Shown: positions 18,840 through 24,486 of the stretch, piece by piece | Numbering within the stretch: the stretch's first letter is position 1 | How the letters are laid out: each line of letters begins with the position of its first letter | Assembly (NCBI GenBank): GCA_018813025.1 | Contig: JAHJCL010000018.1 | Location: forward strand, 1 to 38,057 | Origin: Patescibacteria group bacterium | Lineage (GTDB): Bacteria; Patescibacteriota; Minisyncoccia; Minisyncoccales; DG-74-3 | DNA: 38,057 nucleotides | Direction of reading: 5' to 3' | The notes under the pieces: generated by a model | What the model was told of the DNA's origin: nothing | The model's database searches: none | The model's input: the letters and a program-made list of their open reading frames with translations, nothing else | Translations under genes and position numbers: made by a program

Positions 18840-18977
18840 CTATGGAAAATAGGGGTTGATATTATGACCGCATTTGAGGAGAAGAATCTCTATGGTGCCA
18901 TCAGGCAGATTGGTAAGGGTTTCGGATATTTCCTTTCTTTCCTCGCATTCAGGACATTTAATTTTACTTTCTGGCAT
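18840..18977 (-). CDS. 45-aa zinc-ribbon-like protein
   Basis: An open frame of 45 codons starts at ATG 18977 and encodes IKCPECEERKE at residues 6-16 and LLKCGHN at about 33-39. That gives a CPxC knuckle and a C-x-H pair that could bind one zinc. I do not recognise the family. Support for a real gene: AGGAG (18991-18995) lies upstream, though at a long 13-nt spacing; a perfect TATAAT stands on the minus strand at 19008-19013; and an intrinsic terminator follows the stop. A plus-strand frame through the same DNA lacks such signals. It opens the accessory island that contains the reverse transcriptase and points away from it. A small regulator or adaptor is possible. Confidence 0.6.
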   Translation of the reverse strand: MPESKIKCPECEERKEISETLTNLPDGTIEILLLKCGHNINPYFP

Positions 18978-19045
18978 ATTTTCACTTCGTCTCCTATTAA
19001 ATTTCTAATTATAGTCTACTCATTGTTTTAAAAAAGTCAACTCTA

Positions 19046-19072
19046 ATCCATTAACAACCGTCGTTAATGGAT
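19046..19072. repeat. 10-bp inverted repeat upstream of the zinc-ribbon gene
   Basis: ATCCATTAAC (19046-19055) and GTTAATGGAT (19063-19072) are perfect arms around a 7-nt spacer. No T-run follows. It lies just upstream of the zinc-ribbon gene's promoter region, so an operator is possible. Between it and the promoter at 19185 (19073-19184) I see only AT-rich sequence with no gene. Confidence 0.6.
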
Positions 19073-19184
19073 ATTTTCATAGAACAGCCATTTTTCTTAT
19101 TTTAAGTTCTTTTATAAGTTCAAATTACCATTTTCACCCTCTCTTTTCAGACCAGAACTATTTGGAGTGAATTCTCAACCAATA

Positions 19185-19213
19185 TTGACAGAATAAAATT
19201 ATTAGATTAAAAC
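19185..19213 (+). promoter_or_regulatory. Candidate promoter of the structured RNA and reverse transcriptase
   Basis: A perfect TTGACA (19185-19190) is followed after 17 nt by TAAAAC (19208-19213), a weak -10. The start would fall near 19220, exactly where the predicted closing stem of the RNA begins. Confidence 0.55.
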
Positions 19214-19216
19214 AAA

Positions 19217-19356
19217 GTCGGGACCAACCGGGCTAGACAACTTCACTAGTCGCCGGTAGTCTTCAACCTCAAATAAGGCGGTTGGCAGAATCTGCCAATT
19301 AGTAGTGAGGACTGCCCCTCGCCCAATAGAACTTAGTAGCTTGGAGGTCCCACCTT
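19217..19356 (+). ncRNA. Structured RNA directly upstream of the reverse transcriptase
   Basis: Pairing seen by eye: GGGACC (19220-19225) closes with GGTCCC (19346-19351), with AAG/CTT outside it. A 10-bp stem with two G-U pairs joins 19255-19264 to 19307-19316. Inside it TTGGCAG (19282-19288) and CTGCCAA (19292-19298) make a 7-bp hairpin with an AAT loop. A first hairpin can form from ACCGG (19227-19231) with CCGGT (19253-19257) plus CTAG/CTAG. CCAACCG (19224-19230) could instead pair with CGGTTGG (19279-19285), suggesting an alternative fold. A terminal stem enclosing hairpins just 5' of an RT is the layout of a retron msr-msd. No TTAGC-type priming motif or template/variable repeat pair was found, so the class is open. 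Confidence 0.6.
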
Positions 19357-19382
19357 ATGTTCTTTTAAAAAGAGGATTAAGA

Positions 19383-20429
19383 ATGAGACAAACTAGAATA
19401 GATGAATGGTTTAGTGAAACGAAGCAAAAAAAGAAACTAATTGCTAAAATACAGAAAGTGTCTGCTTTGACAAAAACTCGGCCAGAGTCTTTTTGGGAGA
19501 AATTGGAAAAAGCTTTACCTTTAAGAAAAGATTACCGGGAAGCAAAAATTCCAAAAAGAAGCGGTGGATATCGAACTATTTATATGCCTTCACCCGAACT
19601 AAAAAAGGTTCAAAAAAACATCCTACGCTATCTCCAAGAAATATGGCAAGTCCATTATGGTCCTGTGCATGGATTATCTCCAGGAGGTTCATGTGTAAAA
19701 CACGCAAGAATTCATAGCGCTTCAAGATGGATTTTTCAATTTGATATCAAAAATGCTTTTCCCTCCACGAACATTATTACATTAAGAAAACTACTCTCTC
19801 AAATAATTCCCGTAGAAGTCAACCTAGGAGAAAATGCTACAAAAATTGCCTATACCAGAGCTGAGTTAATTATAAAATTAACCACCTTTCAAGAAGGGCT
19901 TCCCCAGGGAGCTCCCACTTCACCATTCCTGTTCTACATTGTCCTCACATCAAGGAAAATAATACCAGCGACAACAGGTGGAGAGATACGGCTAACAGGG
20001 TTATTTTATAAACTTTGGAGTGCTTGCCCTCGTGGATATAAAATCAGTTGCTATGTGGATGGGTTTGTGATTTCTGGACCAAAACCAATTTCTCCTAAAA
20101 CCCAAGAGAAGATATTCAAAACTATTAGAAAGGAAAGCTTTGAAATCAATCAGAAAAAAACTCGAATTCAAGATTGCCGGCACGGAACAGTGATGATTTG
20201 CGGACTCGCAGTAGATGGAAAAGGACGAATTTCCCTTCCCAAAAAGACTATCAGGAAATGGCGAGGAATAATCGGAAAAGCGCGTTTTGATCCTGAGAAT
20301 CTTGAACTAAGACAGAAAATTGAAGGATTCGTTGCTTCTTTAAAGCCTATCTATGAAAAAGGTACTCCTCCTCAAATTACTAAGCCCTATAATCGCTACC
20401 AACGAGAATTGGTCAAGACAACATCTTGA
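19383..20429 (+). CDS. Retron-like reverse transcriptase with YVDG in place of YxDD
   Basis: This 348-aa RT-domain protein has no maturase, HNH or protease domain. In order it shows GGYRTIYMPSPELKKVQ (RT1); VHGLSPGGSCVKHARIH, where HARIH sits where retron RTs have NAxxH; FQFDIKNAFPS (motif A, catalytic Asp kept); EGLPQGAPTSPF (motif B); CYVDGFVISG (motif C, with the second Asp replaced by Gly, codon GGG); KKTRI; and ICGLAVD, where retrons have VTG. I chose ATG 19383 because AGAGG (19371-19375) is 7 nt upstream; the longer frame from GTG 19305 runs through the structured RNA. The DNA looks richer in G+C than its neighbours, suggesting transfer. A terminator overlaps its stop. Activity is uncertain because of YVDG. 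Confidence 0.88.
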   Translation: MRQTRIDEWFSETKQKKKLIAKIQKVSALTKTRPESFWEKLEKALPLRKDYREAKIPKRSGGYRTIYMPSPELKKVQKNILRYLQEIWQVHYGPVHGLSPGGSCVKHARIHSASRWIFQFDIKNAFPSTNIITLRKLLSQIIPVEVNLGENATKIAYTRAELIIKLTTFQEGLPQGAPTSPFLFYIVLTSRKIIPATTGGEIRLTGLFYKLWSACPRGYKISCYVDGFVISGPKPISPKTQEKIFKTIRKESFEINQKKTRIQDCRHGTVMICGLAVDGKGRISLPKKTIRKWRGIIGKARFDPENLELRQKIEGFVASLKPIYEKGTPPQITKPYNRYQRELVKTTS

Positions 20430-20824
20430 CCATCTTTTTTTAAAATAAAAAATCCCGCTAAATATTGTTTTAGTGGGAAATTATTTTTTCTTTGTTTCCA
20501 CCGCTCCATTGCTATCTCTAATATTTGTAAAAGTTCCAGTTTGACTTTTTCTCTGGTTTTATACGGCTGTACTACCATATAATAGATTCCCCTTCTAGAG
20601 TATCTCTCTTCTTCTTTTTGATTATAACTGCTTTTCACCTGAATGCGGATTTCTCTTCCCTTATTCGGAAAAATTATAAAGTCTATCCCTCGCAGATCAT
20701 CTTCGCTAAATGGAAACGTCCAGCCGAAACTCTTGATATTACCGTCTTTCTCTATTTTTTCCAAAGCATCAAAAGTCTTCTGTTCAGCTATCTTCCCTTT
20801 TTCATCGGTATTTATCTTCCTCAC
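20396..20824 (-). CDS. PD-(D/E)XK nuclease-like protein
   Basis: This 142-aa protein has the restriction-endonuclease-like core pattern: a first helix GKIAEQKTFDALEKI (Glu about 14), GIDFIIF (Asp about 48), then REIRIQVKSS, giving the Q-x-K variant of (D/E)xK. Similar small proteins act as resolvases, restriction subunits or anti-phage nucleases; I cannot name the family. The start is a GTG at 20824 that overlaps a purine-rich SD-like GAGGTGAGG. The gene is convergent with the RT, and their 3' ends overlap by 34 bp, so its last residues (QDVVLTNSRW) are antisense to the RT tail and terminator. A terminator-like stem (20453-20478) lies inside its C-terminal codons. Pairing with the RT is inferred from position only. 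Confidence 0.75.
   Translation of the reverse strand: MRKINTDEKGKIAEQKTFDALEKIEKDGNIKSFGWTFPFSEDDLRGIDFIIFPNKGREIRIQVKSSYNQKEEERYSRRGIYYMVVQPYKTREKVKLELLQILEIAMERWKQRKNNFPLKQYLAGFFILKKDGQDVVLTNSRW
20411..20441 (+). terminator. Intrinsic terminator over the RT stop codon
   Basis: GGTCAAGA (20411-20418) pairs perfectly with TCTTGACC (20424-20431) around a 5-nt loop, followed by ATC and seven T. The RT stop (20427-20429) is in the 3' arm, and the nuclease gene is encoded on the opposite strand here. Confidence 0.85.
20453..20490. terminator. Bidirectional terminator-like hairpin inside the nuclease gene
   Basis: TCCCGCTAAA (20453-20462) pairs with TTTAGTGGGA (20469-20478), 10 bp with one G-U. 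A-rich sequence on one side and T-rich on the other makes it terminator-like in both directions. On the minus strand it precedes the last 15-20 codons of the nuclease gene. Confidence 0.55.
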
Positions 20825-20901
20825 CTCTTTTCTTTAATGAACTGTGTTTGTTGTTCACTTTCACATAATTTTAATATTTCGTCAATGATTAATAAATAAT
20901 G

Positions 20902-20930
20902 TTGACAAAAAATTAAATTGGTGATAAAAA
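20902..20930 (+). promoter_or_regulatory. Promoter of the basic-peptide gene
   Basis: TTGACA (20902-20907), a 17-nt spacer, then TAAAAA (20925-20930) with TG in the extended -10 position. GTCAA at 20881-20885 mirrors the TTGAC of the -35 box, making a possible operator. The 20825-20900 stretch toward the nuclease gene holds nothing else I can name. Confidence 0.65.
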
Positions 20931-20976
20931 TAGGACTAGATAAATTTTCGTCTATATAAATGAAAGAAGTGTTGAT

Positions 20977-21072
20977 ATGGGAAAACGAGACAAAAGAAGA
21001 CAAAGAGAGAAAAACAAAGAACGACGAGAAGAACTACAAAAACTACCACAAAGAGGGGGAATTATAAAGTAA
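20977..21072 (+). CDS. 31-aa highly basic peptide
   Basis: A tiny frame from ATG 20977 encodes MGKRDKRRQREKNKERREEL followed by a short tail ending GGIIK. More than half the residues are charged, mostly Lys and Arg, in a helix-favouring pattern. It is delimited by a good promoter (20902-20930) and a strong intrinsic terminator whose stem includes the last codons and stop. AGAAG lies 7 nt upstream as a weak ribosome site. A competing frame from ATG 20960 reads into a less convincing sequence. The DNA could instead be a small non-coding RNA. If translated, RNA or DNA binding is the obvious guess. Confidence 0.5.
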   Translation: MGKRDKRRQREKNKERREELQKLPQRGGIIK

Positions 21073-21096
21073 ATAATCTCCCCCTCTCATTTTTTT
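21052..21096 (+). terminator. Intrinsic terminator of the basic-peptide gene
   Basis: AGAGGGGGA (21052-21060) pairs perfectly with TCCCCCTCT (21079-21087), with further ATTAT/AATAAT pairing inside, followed by CAT and a T-run. It also faces the end of argS on the other strand. Confidence 0.85.
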
Positions 21097-21121
21097 ACCC
21101 GGCTCCATAATGGTGCGGGTT

Positions 21122-22855
21122 TTACATTTTATTTGGAGTATCAATACCTAAAAGAGCAAGAGAATTTTTTAATATTTGAGCTACAGCTGTAGTGATAGCC
21201 AGTCTTAATATTTTTGATTCTTCTGTTTCAGCTTTAATAACCGGATGAAACTGATAAAAAAGATTGTATCTTTGACTTAAGTCAAAAATAAAACTGCAAA
21301 TTAAATTTGGTGAAAACTTTTGAACCGCTTCTCGAACTATTTCCGGAAAACGACTGATATCCCTCAAAATATCTTCTTCCTCAGAATTTAACTTAATATT
21401 TTTTATCTTCTTTAAATCTAATTTAGTTTTTGTTTTTCTTAAAATACTAATACAACGGGCATGAGTATATTGAAGATAAGGACCAGAATTACCCTTGAGA
21501 TTTAATATTTTATCCCAATCAAAAATAATATCTCGGCTATGGTGTTGTGAAAGGTCATTGTATTTTACCGCGCCGATACCGACTATTTTTGCTATCTCTT
21601 CTTTTTCTTGATTGGATAAATTTTTAATTGCCTCCGAGTTTTCAATCATTTGCTTGGCTCTCTTAATTGCTTCAATAAGAATTTCTTCTAAATGAATCGT
21701 TTGTCCTTTTCTGGTAGAAAACTTTCCTGTTCTAGAGCGGTAGAGACCATGAGAAATATGGACCAATTTATCCTTACTTGTCCATTTCAAAAGCTCAACC
21801 GCCTCAAAAAGCTGTTTGAAATGGAGGGTTTGTTCAGCACCAGTTTCATAAACAATCAAATCCGGTTTCCATTTCTTAAGGCGATACTTAATTGCAGCTA
21901 AATCTCGAGTGAAGTAATTCGTGGCTCCATCAGATTTTAAAATAATTACCGTGGGTAATTTATCTGGATAATCAATAATAACAGCTCCTTGGCTTTTAAT
22001 AGCAATTTTTTTATCAATCGCTTCTTGGACGATTGACATCATTTTTCCTTCGTAGAAACTTTCTCCAAAAGCATAATCAATCTTTATCCCCAATAAATCA
22101 TAGATTTTATTAAATTCTTTCAAACTGACATTGACGCAAATCTGCCAGATATCTTTAGCTTCTTTATCTCCGTTCTCTAATTTTTTAAACCACAAACGAG
22201 CTTCTTCCTCAATCTCCGGATGGTTTTCAATTTCTTGATGGAACCGAATATAAAGTTTTTCCAAATCATTAACAGTTAAATCGTTAAAATTATCCTGTTT
22301 TACCCATTTTTTTATAGCCACTATCATCTTACCGAATTGCGTACCCCAATCTCCCAAATGATTATCACCTATACACTTAAAACCAAAAAATTTATAAAGA
22401 TTATAGATTGATTGACCAATAATAGTTGACCTGAGGTGACCGATTCCAAATGGCTTGGCAATATTGGGTGCAGAATAATCAATGACAATTGTCTTTTTAG
22501 TATTGCCTGCTCCGTACTTATCTTTTTCTTTTAATACTTTACTTAATTCGCTGATCAAATAATCTTTTGCGAGAAAAAAGTTAATAAATCCCGGACTGAC
22601 AACTTCAATTTTATTAAACAGAATTGACGGTTCTTCTAAAATTTTATTTTTAATGATTTCGGATATTTTAAGCGGATTTTTCTTCAACATCTTTCCTATC
22701 TCTAAAGCAATACTAACTGCATAATCTCCGTGTTTTTTATCTTTAGGAGATTCTATTTTTATTTCGGAAATATTTAAAGCCGACCAATTCTCTTGTTTTT
22801 GACAAGATTGAATTGCTTCTAAGGTAATTTGAGAAATTTTATCTTTAATCATCAC
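21122..22855 (-). CDS. argS: Arginyl-tRNA synthetase
   Basis: This class I synthetase charges tRNA-Arg and needs tRNA for amino acid activation. The 577-aa protein has the N-terminal Add-1 domain (HGDYAVSIALEIGK), the HIGH box as FGIGHLRST (GIGH at 137-140), NHLGDWGTQFG, FTRDLAAIKYR, the loop region KFSTRKGQTIHLEE, and a DALR anticodon-binding domain beginning near SGPYLQYTHARC. The start could be either of two adjacent ATGs (22855 or 22852). It is divergent from smpB with a 64-bp gap and marks the far side of the accessory island. Confidence 0.97.
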   Translation of the reverse strand: MMIKDKISQITLEAIQSCQKQENWSALNISEIKIESPKDKKHGDYAVSIALEIGKMLKKNPLKISEIIKNKILEEPSILFNKIEVVSPGFINFFLAKDYLISELSKVLKEKDKYGAGNTKKTIVIDYSAPNIAKPFGIGHLRSTIIGQSIYNLYKFFGFKCIGDNHLGDWGTQFGKMIVAIKKWVKQDNFNDLTVNDLEKLYIRFHQEIENHPEIEEEARLWFKKLENGDKEAKDIWQICVNVSLKEFNKIYDLLGIKIDYAFGESFYEGKMMSIVQEAIDKKIAIKSQGAVIIDYPDKLPTVIILKSDGATNYFTRDLAAIKYRLKKWKPDLIVYETGAEQTLHFKQLFEAVELLKWTSKDKLVHISHGLYRSRTGKFSTRKGQTIHLEEILIEAIKRAKQMIENSEAIKNLSNQEKEEIAKIVGIGAVKYNDLSQHHSRDIIFDWDKILNLKGNSGPYLQYTHARCISILRKTKTKLDLKKIKNIKLNSEEEDILRDISRFPEIVREAVQKFSPNLICSFIFDLSQRYNLFYQFHPVIKAETEESKILRLAITTAVAQILKNSLALLGIDTPNKM

Positions 22856-22902
22856 TTTTAATATATCAAAACCGATGTCTAAAACAAGCTTAAACGTTTT
22901 TA

Positions 22903-22911
22903 TGTTAAGAT
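22903..22911 (+). promoter_or_regulatory. Candidate smpB promoter
   Basis: TGTTAAGAT is an extended -10 (TGn plus TAAGAT). The predicted start is only about 2 nt before the smpB ATG at 22920, which would make the message leaderless. No clear -35 is visible. Confidence 0.35.
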
Positions 22912-22919
22912 TAAAATAT

Positions 22920-23363
22920 ATGGAAACAATTGTAGAAAATAAAGGGGCTTACAGGAAATACCAAATTTTAGAGAAAATAGAAGCTGGTATTTCTCTAACC
23001 GGCCGAGAGGTAAAATCAATTAAATCCGGGAGAATTAATCTCAACGGTTCTTATGTAATTATTAAAGGAACTCAGGCCTATTTAATCGGAACTAACATCC
23101 CGGCTTATCAGCCTAATAATAAAACCTCCAAATATGAGCCGGACAGAAACAGGACACTACTTTTAAAGAAATCAGAAATCCGTTATCTTATAGGAAAATC
23201 TCAGCAAAAGAGCTTGACTTTAGTGCCCTTGAAAGTTTATACTAAACGCGGTATAATAAAGCTCGAATTTGGAATAGTGAAAATATTAAGCAAAATCGAT
23301 AAAAGAGAATCAATTAAGAAGAAAGAGGTCGAAGAAAGAATTAGAAAGATATTTAGGGGGTGA
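22920..23363 (+). CDS. smpB: SsrA-binding protein SmpB
   Basis: SmpB binds tmRNA and brings it to stalled ribosomes. The 147-aa protein starts METIVENKGAYRKYQI and contains the OB-fold motifs LTGREVKSIKSGRINLNGSYV and a C-terminal basic tail rich in Lys and Arg that enters the mRNA channel. I chose ATG 22920, which gives the standard N-terminus; an upstream in-frame start at 22875 would add 15 unrelated residues. Its last codons and TGA stop (23361-23363) lie inside the 5' acceptor strand of the tmRNA gene, so the two genes overlap by 8 nt. Confidence 0.96.
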   Translation: METIVENKGAYRKYQILEKIEAGISLTGREVKSIKSGRINLNGSYVIIKGTQAYLIGTNIPAYQPNNKTSKYEPDRNRTLLLKKSEIRYLIGKSQQKSLTLVPLKVYTKRGIIKLEFGIVKILSKIDKRESIKKKEVEERIRKIFRG

Positions 23364-23691
23364 AAGTTTCGACAGAGTTTTGAATAAAAGTTTGCAGGTC
23401 GAGATTCTGGATTCTCGTTAAATCTCCAGAAAAACAAAAGTGCCAATTTATTTGCACAACCTGCTCTAGCATTCGCTTAAGCAGCATTCAAATAGTTGAT
23501 TCTCGATAGGCTATTCTGAGTGTTATATTATCGGGACCGACAAGTTTAGACTCCGGAAACTTGTTTAAATAAAGGAGTAAAAATACTAAAGTTTTGTCTA
23601 TTTCCAATTTAGTATTAAATCAAATAGACTAAATCTGTAGATTGCTTTTAGGAAAACTTTGGACGCGAGCTCATCCTCGCCACCTCCACCA
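23356..23691 (+). ncRNA. ssrA: Transfer-messenger RNA (tmRNA)
   Basis: The 5' end GGGGGTGAAAGTTTCGACAG and 3' end CACCTCCACCA are tmRNA hallmarks; GGGGGTG pairs with CACCTCC in a 7-bp acceptor stem with one G-U, and CCA is encoded. The tag frame ends NKSANLFAQPALAFA before TAA at 23478-23480, the hydrophobic ALAFA being a ClpXP-type degron. The exact resume codon is unclear (CAG at 23427 or nearby). The T-arm reads GCGAG-CTCATC-CTCGC, a 6-nt loop without the usual TTCRA. It overlaps the end of smpB by 8 nt. No terminator follows, so it may be cut from a smpB-ssrA-infC transcript. Confidence 0.95.
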
Positions 23692-23693
23692 AA

Positions 23694-23724
23694 AAAATTA
23701 AATTAATAGAAAATTAAATTAATA
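23694..23724 (+). repeat. 15-bp direct repeat between tmRNA and infC
   Basis: AAAATTAAATTAATA occurs at 23694-23708 and again at 23710-23724, one base apart. The proposed AUU start of infC lies in the second copy. Confidence 0.8.
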
Positions 23725-24230
23725 ACATCAGTAAATCATTAGCTAATAATAAAATAAGGGCGGTTGAGGTGAGAGTTGTCGATGAAAGTGGAAAACAGCT
23801 GGGTGTTATGAGTTTGAGCAACGCAATTCAAGTAGCTCAAGAGCATGGTTTGGACTTAGTTCAGGTAACTAAAAAAGTTAAACCACCGGTTTGCCGAATA
23901 ACCGATTACGGTAAATATCTTTACGTTGAAGAGAAAAAGAAAAGACAGCTTAAAACAAAAAAAACTGGAGAATTAAAAGGAATCAGGTTGGGTTTTAATA
24001 TCTCCACTCATGACTTGGAAACAAGAGCCAAGCAAGCAGAAAAATTTCTGGCCAGAGGCGATAAAATAAAAGTTGAAGTAATTCTAAGAGGACGCCAGAA
24101 AGCATTATCAGACATAGCTAATGAAAAGATAAAAGAGTTTATTCAAATATTAAGCGCTAAAACAAATATCAAAATAGAGAAAAACTTAGAAAAAAGAGGA
24201 CGAACCCTTATTATGATAATAAGTAAATAG
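23718..24230 (+). CDS. infC: Translation initiation factor IF-3, probable AUU start
   Basis: IF3 binds the 30S subunit, rejects wrong initiator codons and keeps subunits apart. With a conventional GTG start (23769) the protein begins MRVVDESGKQLGVMS, 153 aa, and loses the conserved N-terminal linker strand. The frame stays open upstream to 23718 and encodes NNISKSLANNKIRAVEVR, where IRAxEVR is a family hallmark. No ATG, GTG or TTG occurs there; ATT at 23718 fits the usual N-terminal length and matches the AUU start known for E. coli infC, through which IF3 represses itself. ATC 23727 or ATA 23754 are alternatives. The rest is canonical (PPVCRITDYGKY, RLGFNISTHDLETRAKQAEKFL). rpmI and rplT follow. 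Confidence 0.9.
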   Translation: MNNISKSLANNKIRAVEVRVVDESGKQLGVMSLSNAIQVAQEHGLDLVQVTKKVKPPVCRITDYGKYLYVEEKKKRQLKTKKTGELKGIRLGFNISTHDLETRAKQAEKFLARGDKIKVEVILRGRQKALSDIANEKIKEFIQILSAKTNIKIEKNLEKRGRTLIMIISK

Positions 24231-24296
24231 GAAAATAAAAAACCGTTCGTTGCTTCGCTCCTCAAAACCTTGTTTTTCTCTCATTTTATTTAAAAA

Positions 24297-24485
24297 ATGG
24301 CTAAAATTAGAAAATCAATTTCAAAACGTTTCAAATTCACTAAAACCGGCAAGGTCCTAAGAAGAGCGGTCGGTCTTGATCATAATTTAGCTAAAAAAAC
24401 CGGGAACCAAAAAAGAAAAAATAAAAAATGGGTTTTAGTTGGAAAATCAGAAGCTAAAGTAATCAAAAAGTTATTAAAATACTAA
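24297..24485 (+). CDS. rpmI: 50S ribosomal protein L35
   Basis: This 62-aa basic protein begins MAKIRKSISKRFKFTKTGK and continues with the family pattern RRAVGLDHNLAKKTGNQKRK. It sits in the universal infC-rpmI-rplT order, 66 nt after infC and 1 nt before the rplT start. The spacer before it is GC-richer (CGTTCGTTGCTTCGCTCC), but I see no clear L20-binding mimic. Confidence 0.96.
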   Translation: MAKIRKSISKRFKFTKTGKVLRRAVGLDHNLAKKTGNQKRKNKKWVLVGKSEAKVIKKLLKY

Positions 24486-24486
24486 T

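Noticed and set aside
18864-19025. Plus-strand frame opposite the zinc-ribbon gene
   Set aside because: It has no ribosome site, promoter or motif; the minus-strand frame has Cys motifs and flanking signals.
19305-19382. Longer RT start from GTG 19305
   Set aside because: These 26 codons run through the 3' part of the structured RNA and add no RT motif; ATG 19383 has AGAGG 7 nt upstream.
19217-20441. Group II intron
   Set aside because: No domain V-like hairpin, no GUGYG start and no maturase or endonuclease domain were found around the RT.
20821-21003. 60-aa minus-strand frame ending at the nuclease GTG
   Set aside because: The GTGA overlap would suit translational coupling, but the frame overlaps the basic-peptide gene, covers its promoter and has no promoter or ribosome site of its own.
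19000-21100. Diversity-generating retroelement
   Set aside because: Motif B is LPQGAPTSP rather than the DGR form, and I found no template/variable repeat pair or avd-like gene in the window.
24231-24296. Extra gene or L20-binding leader between infC and rpmI
   Set aside because: The 66-bp spacer has a GC-richer patch but no open frame or convincing stem.
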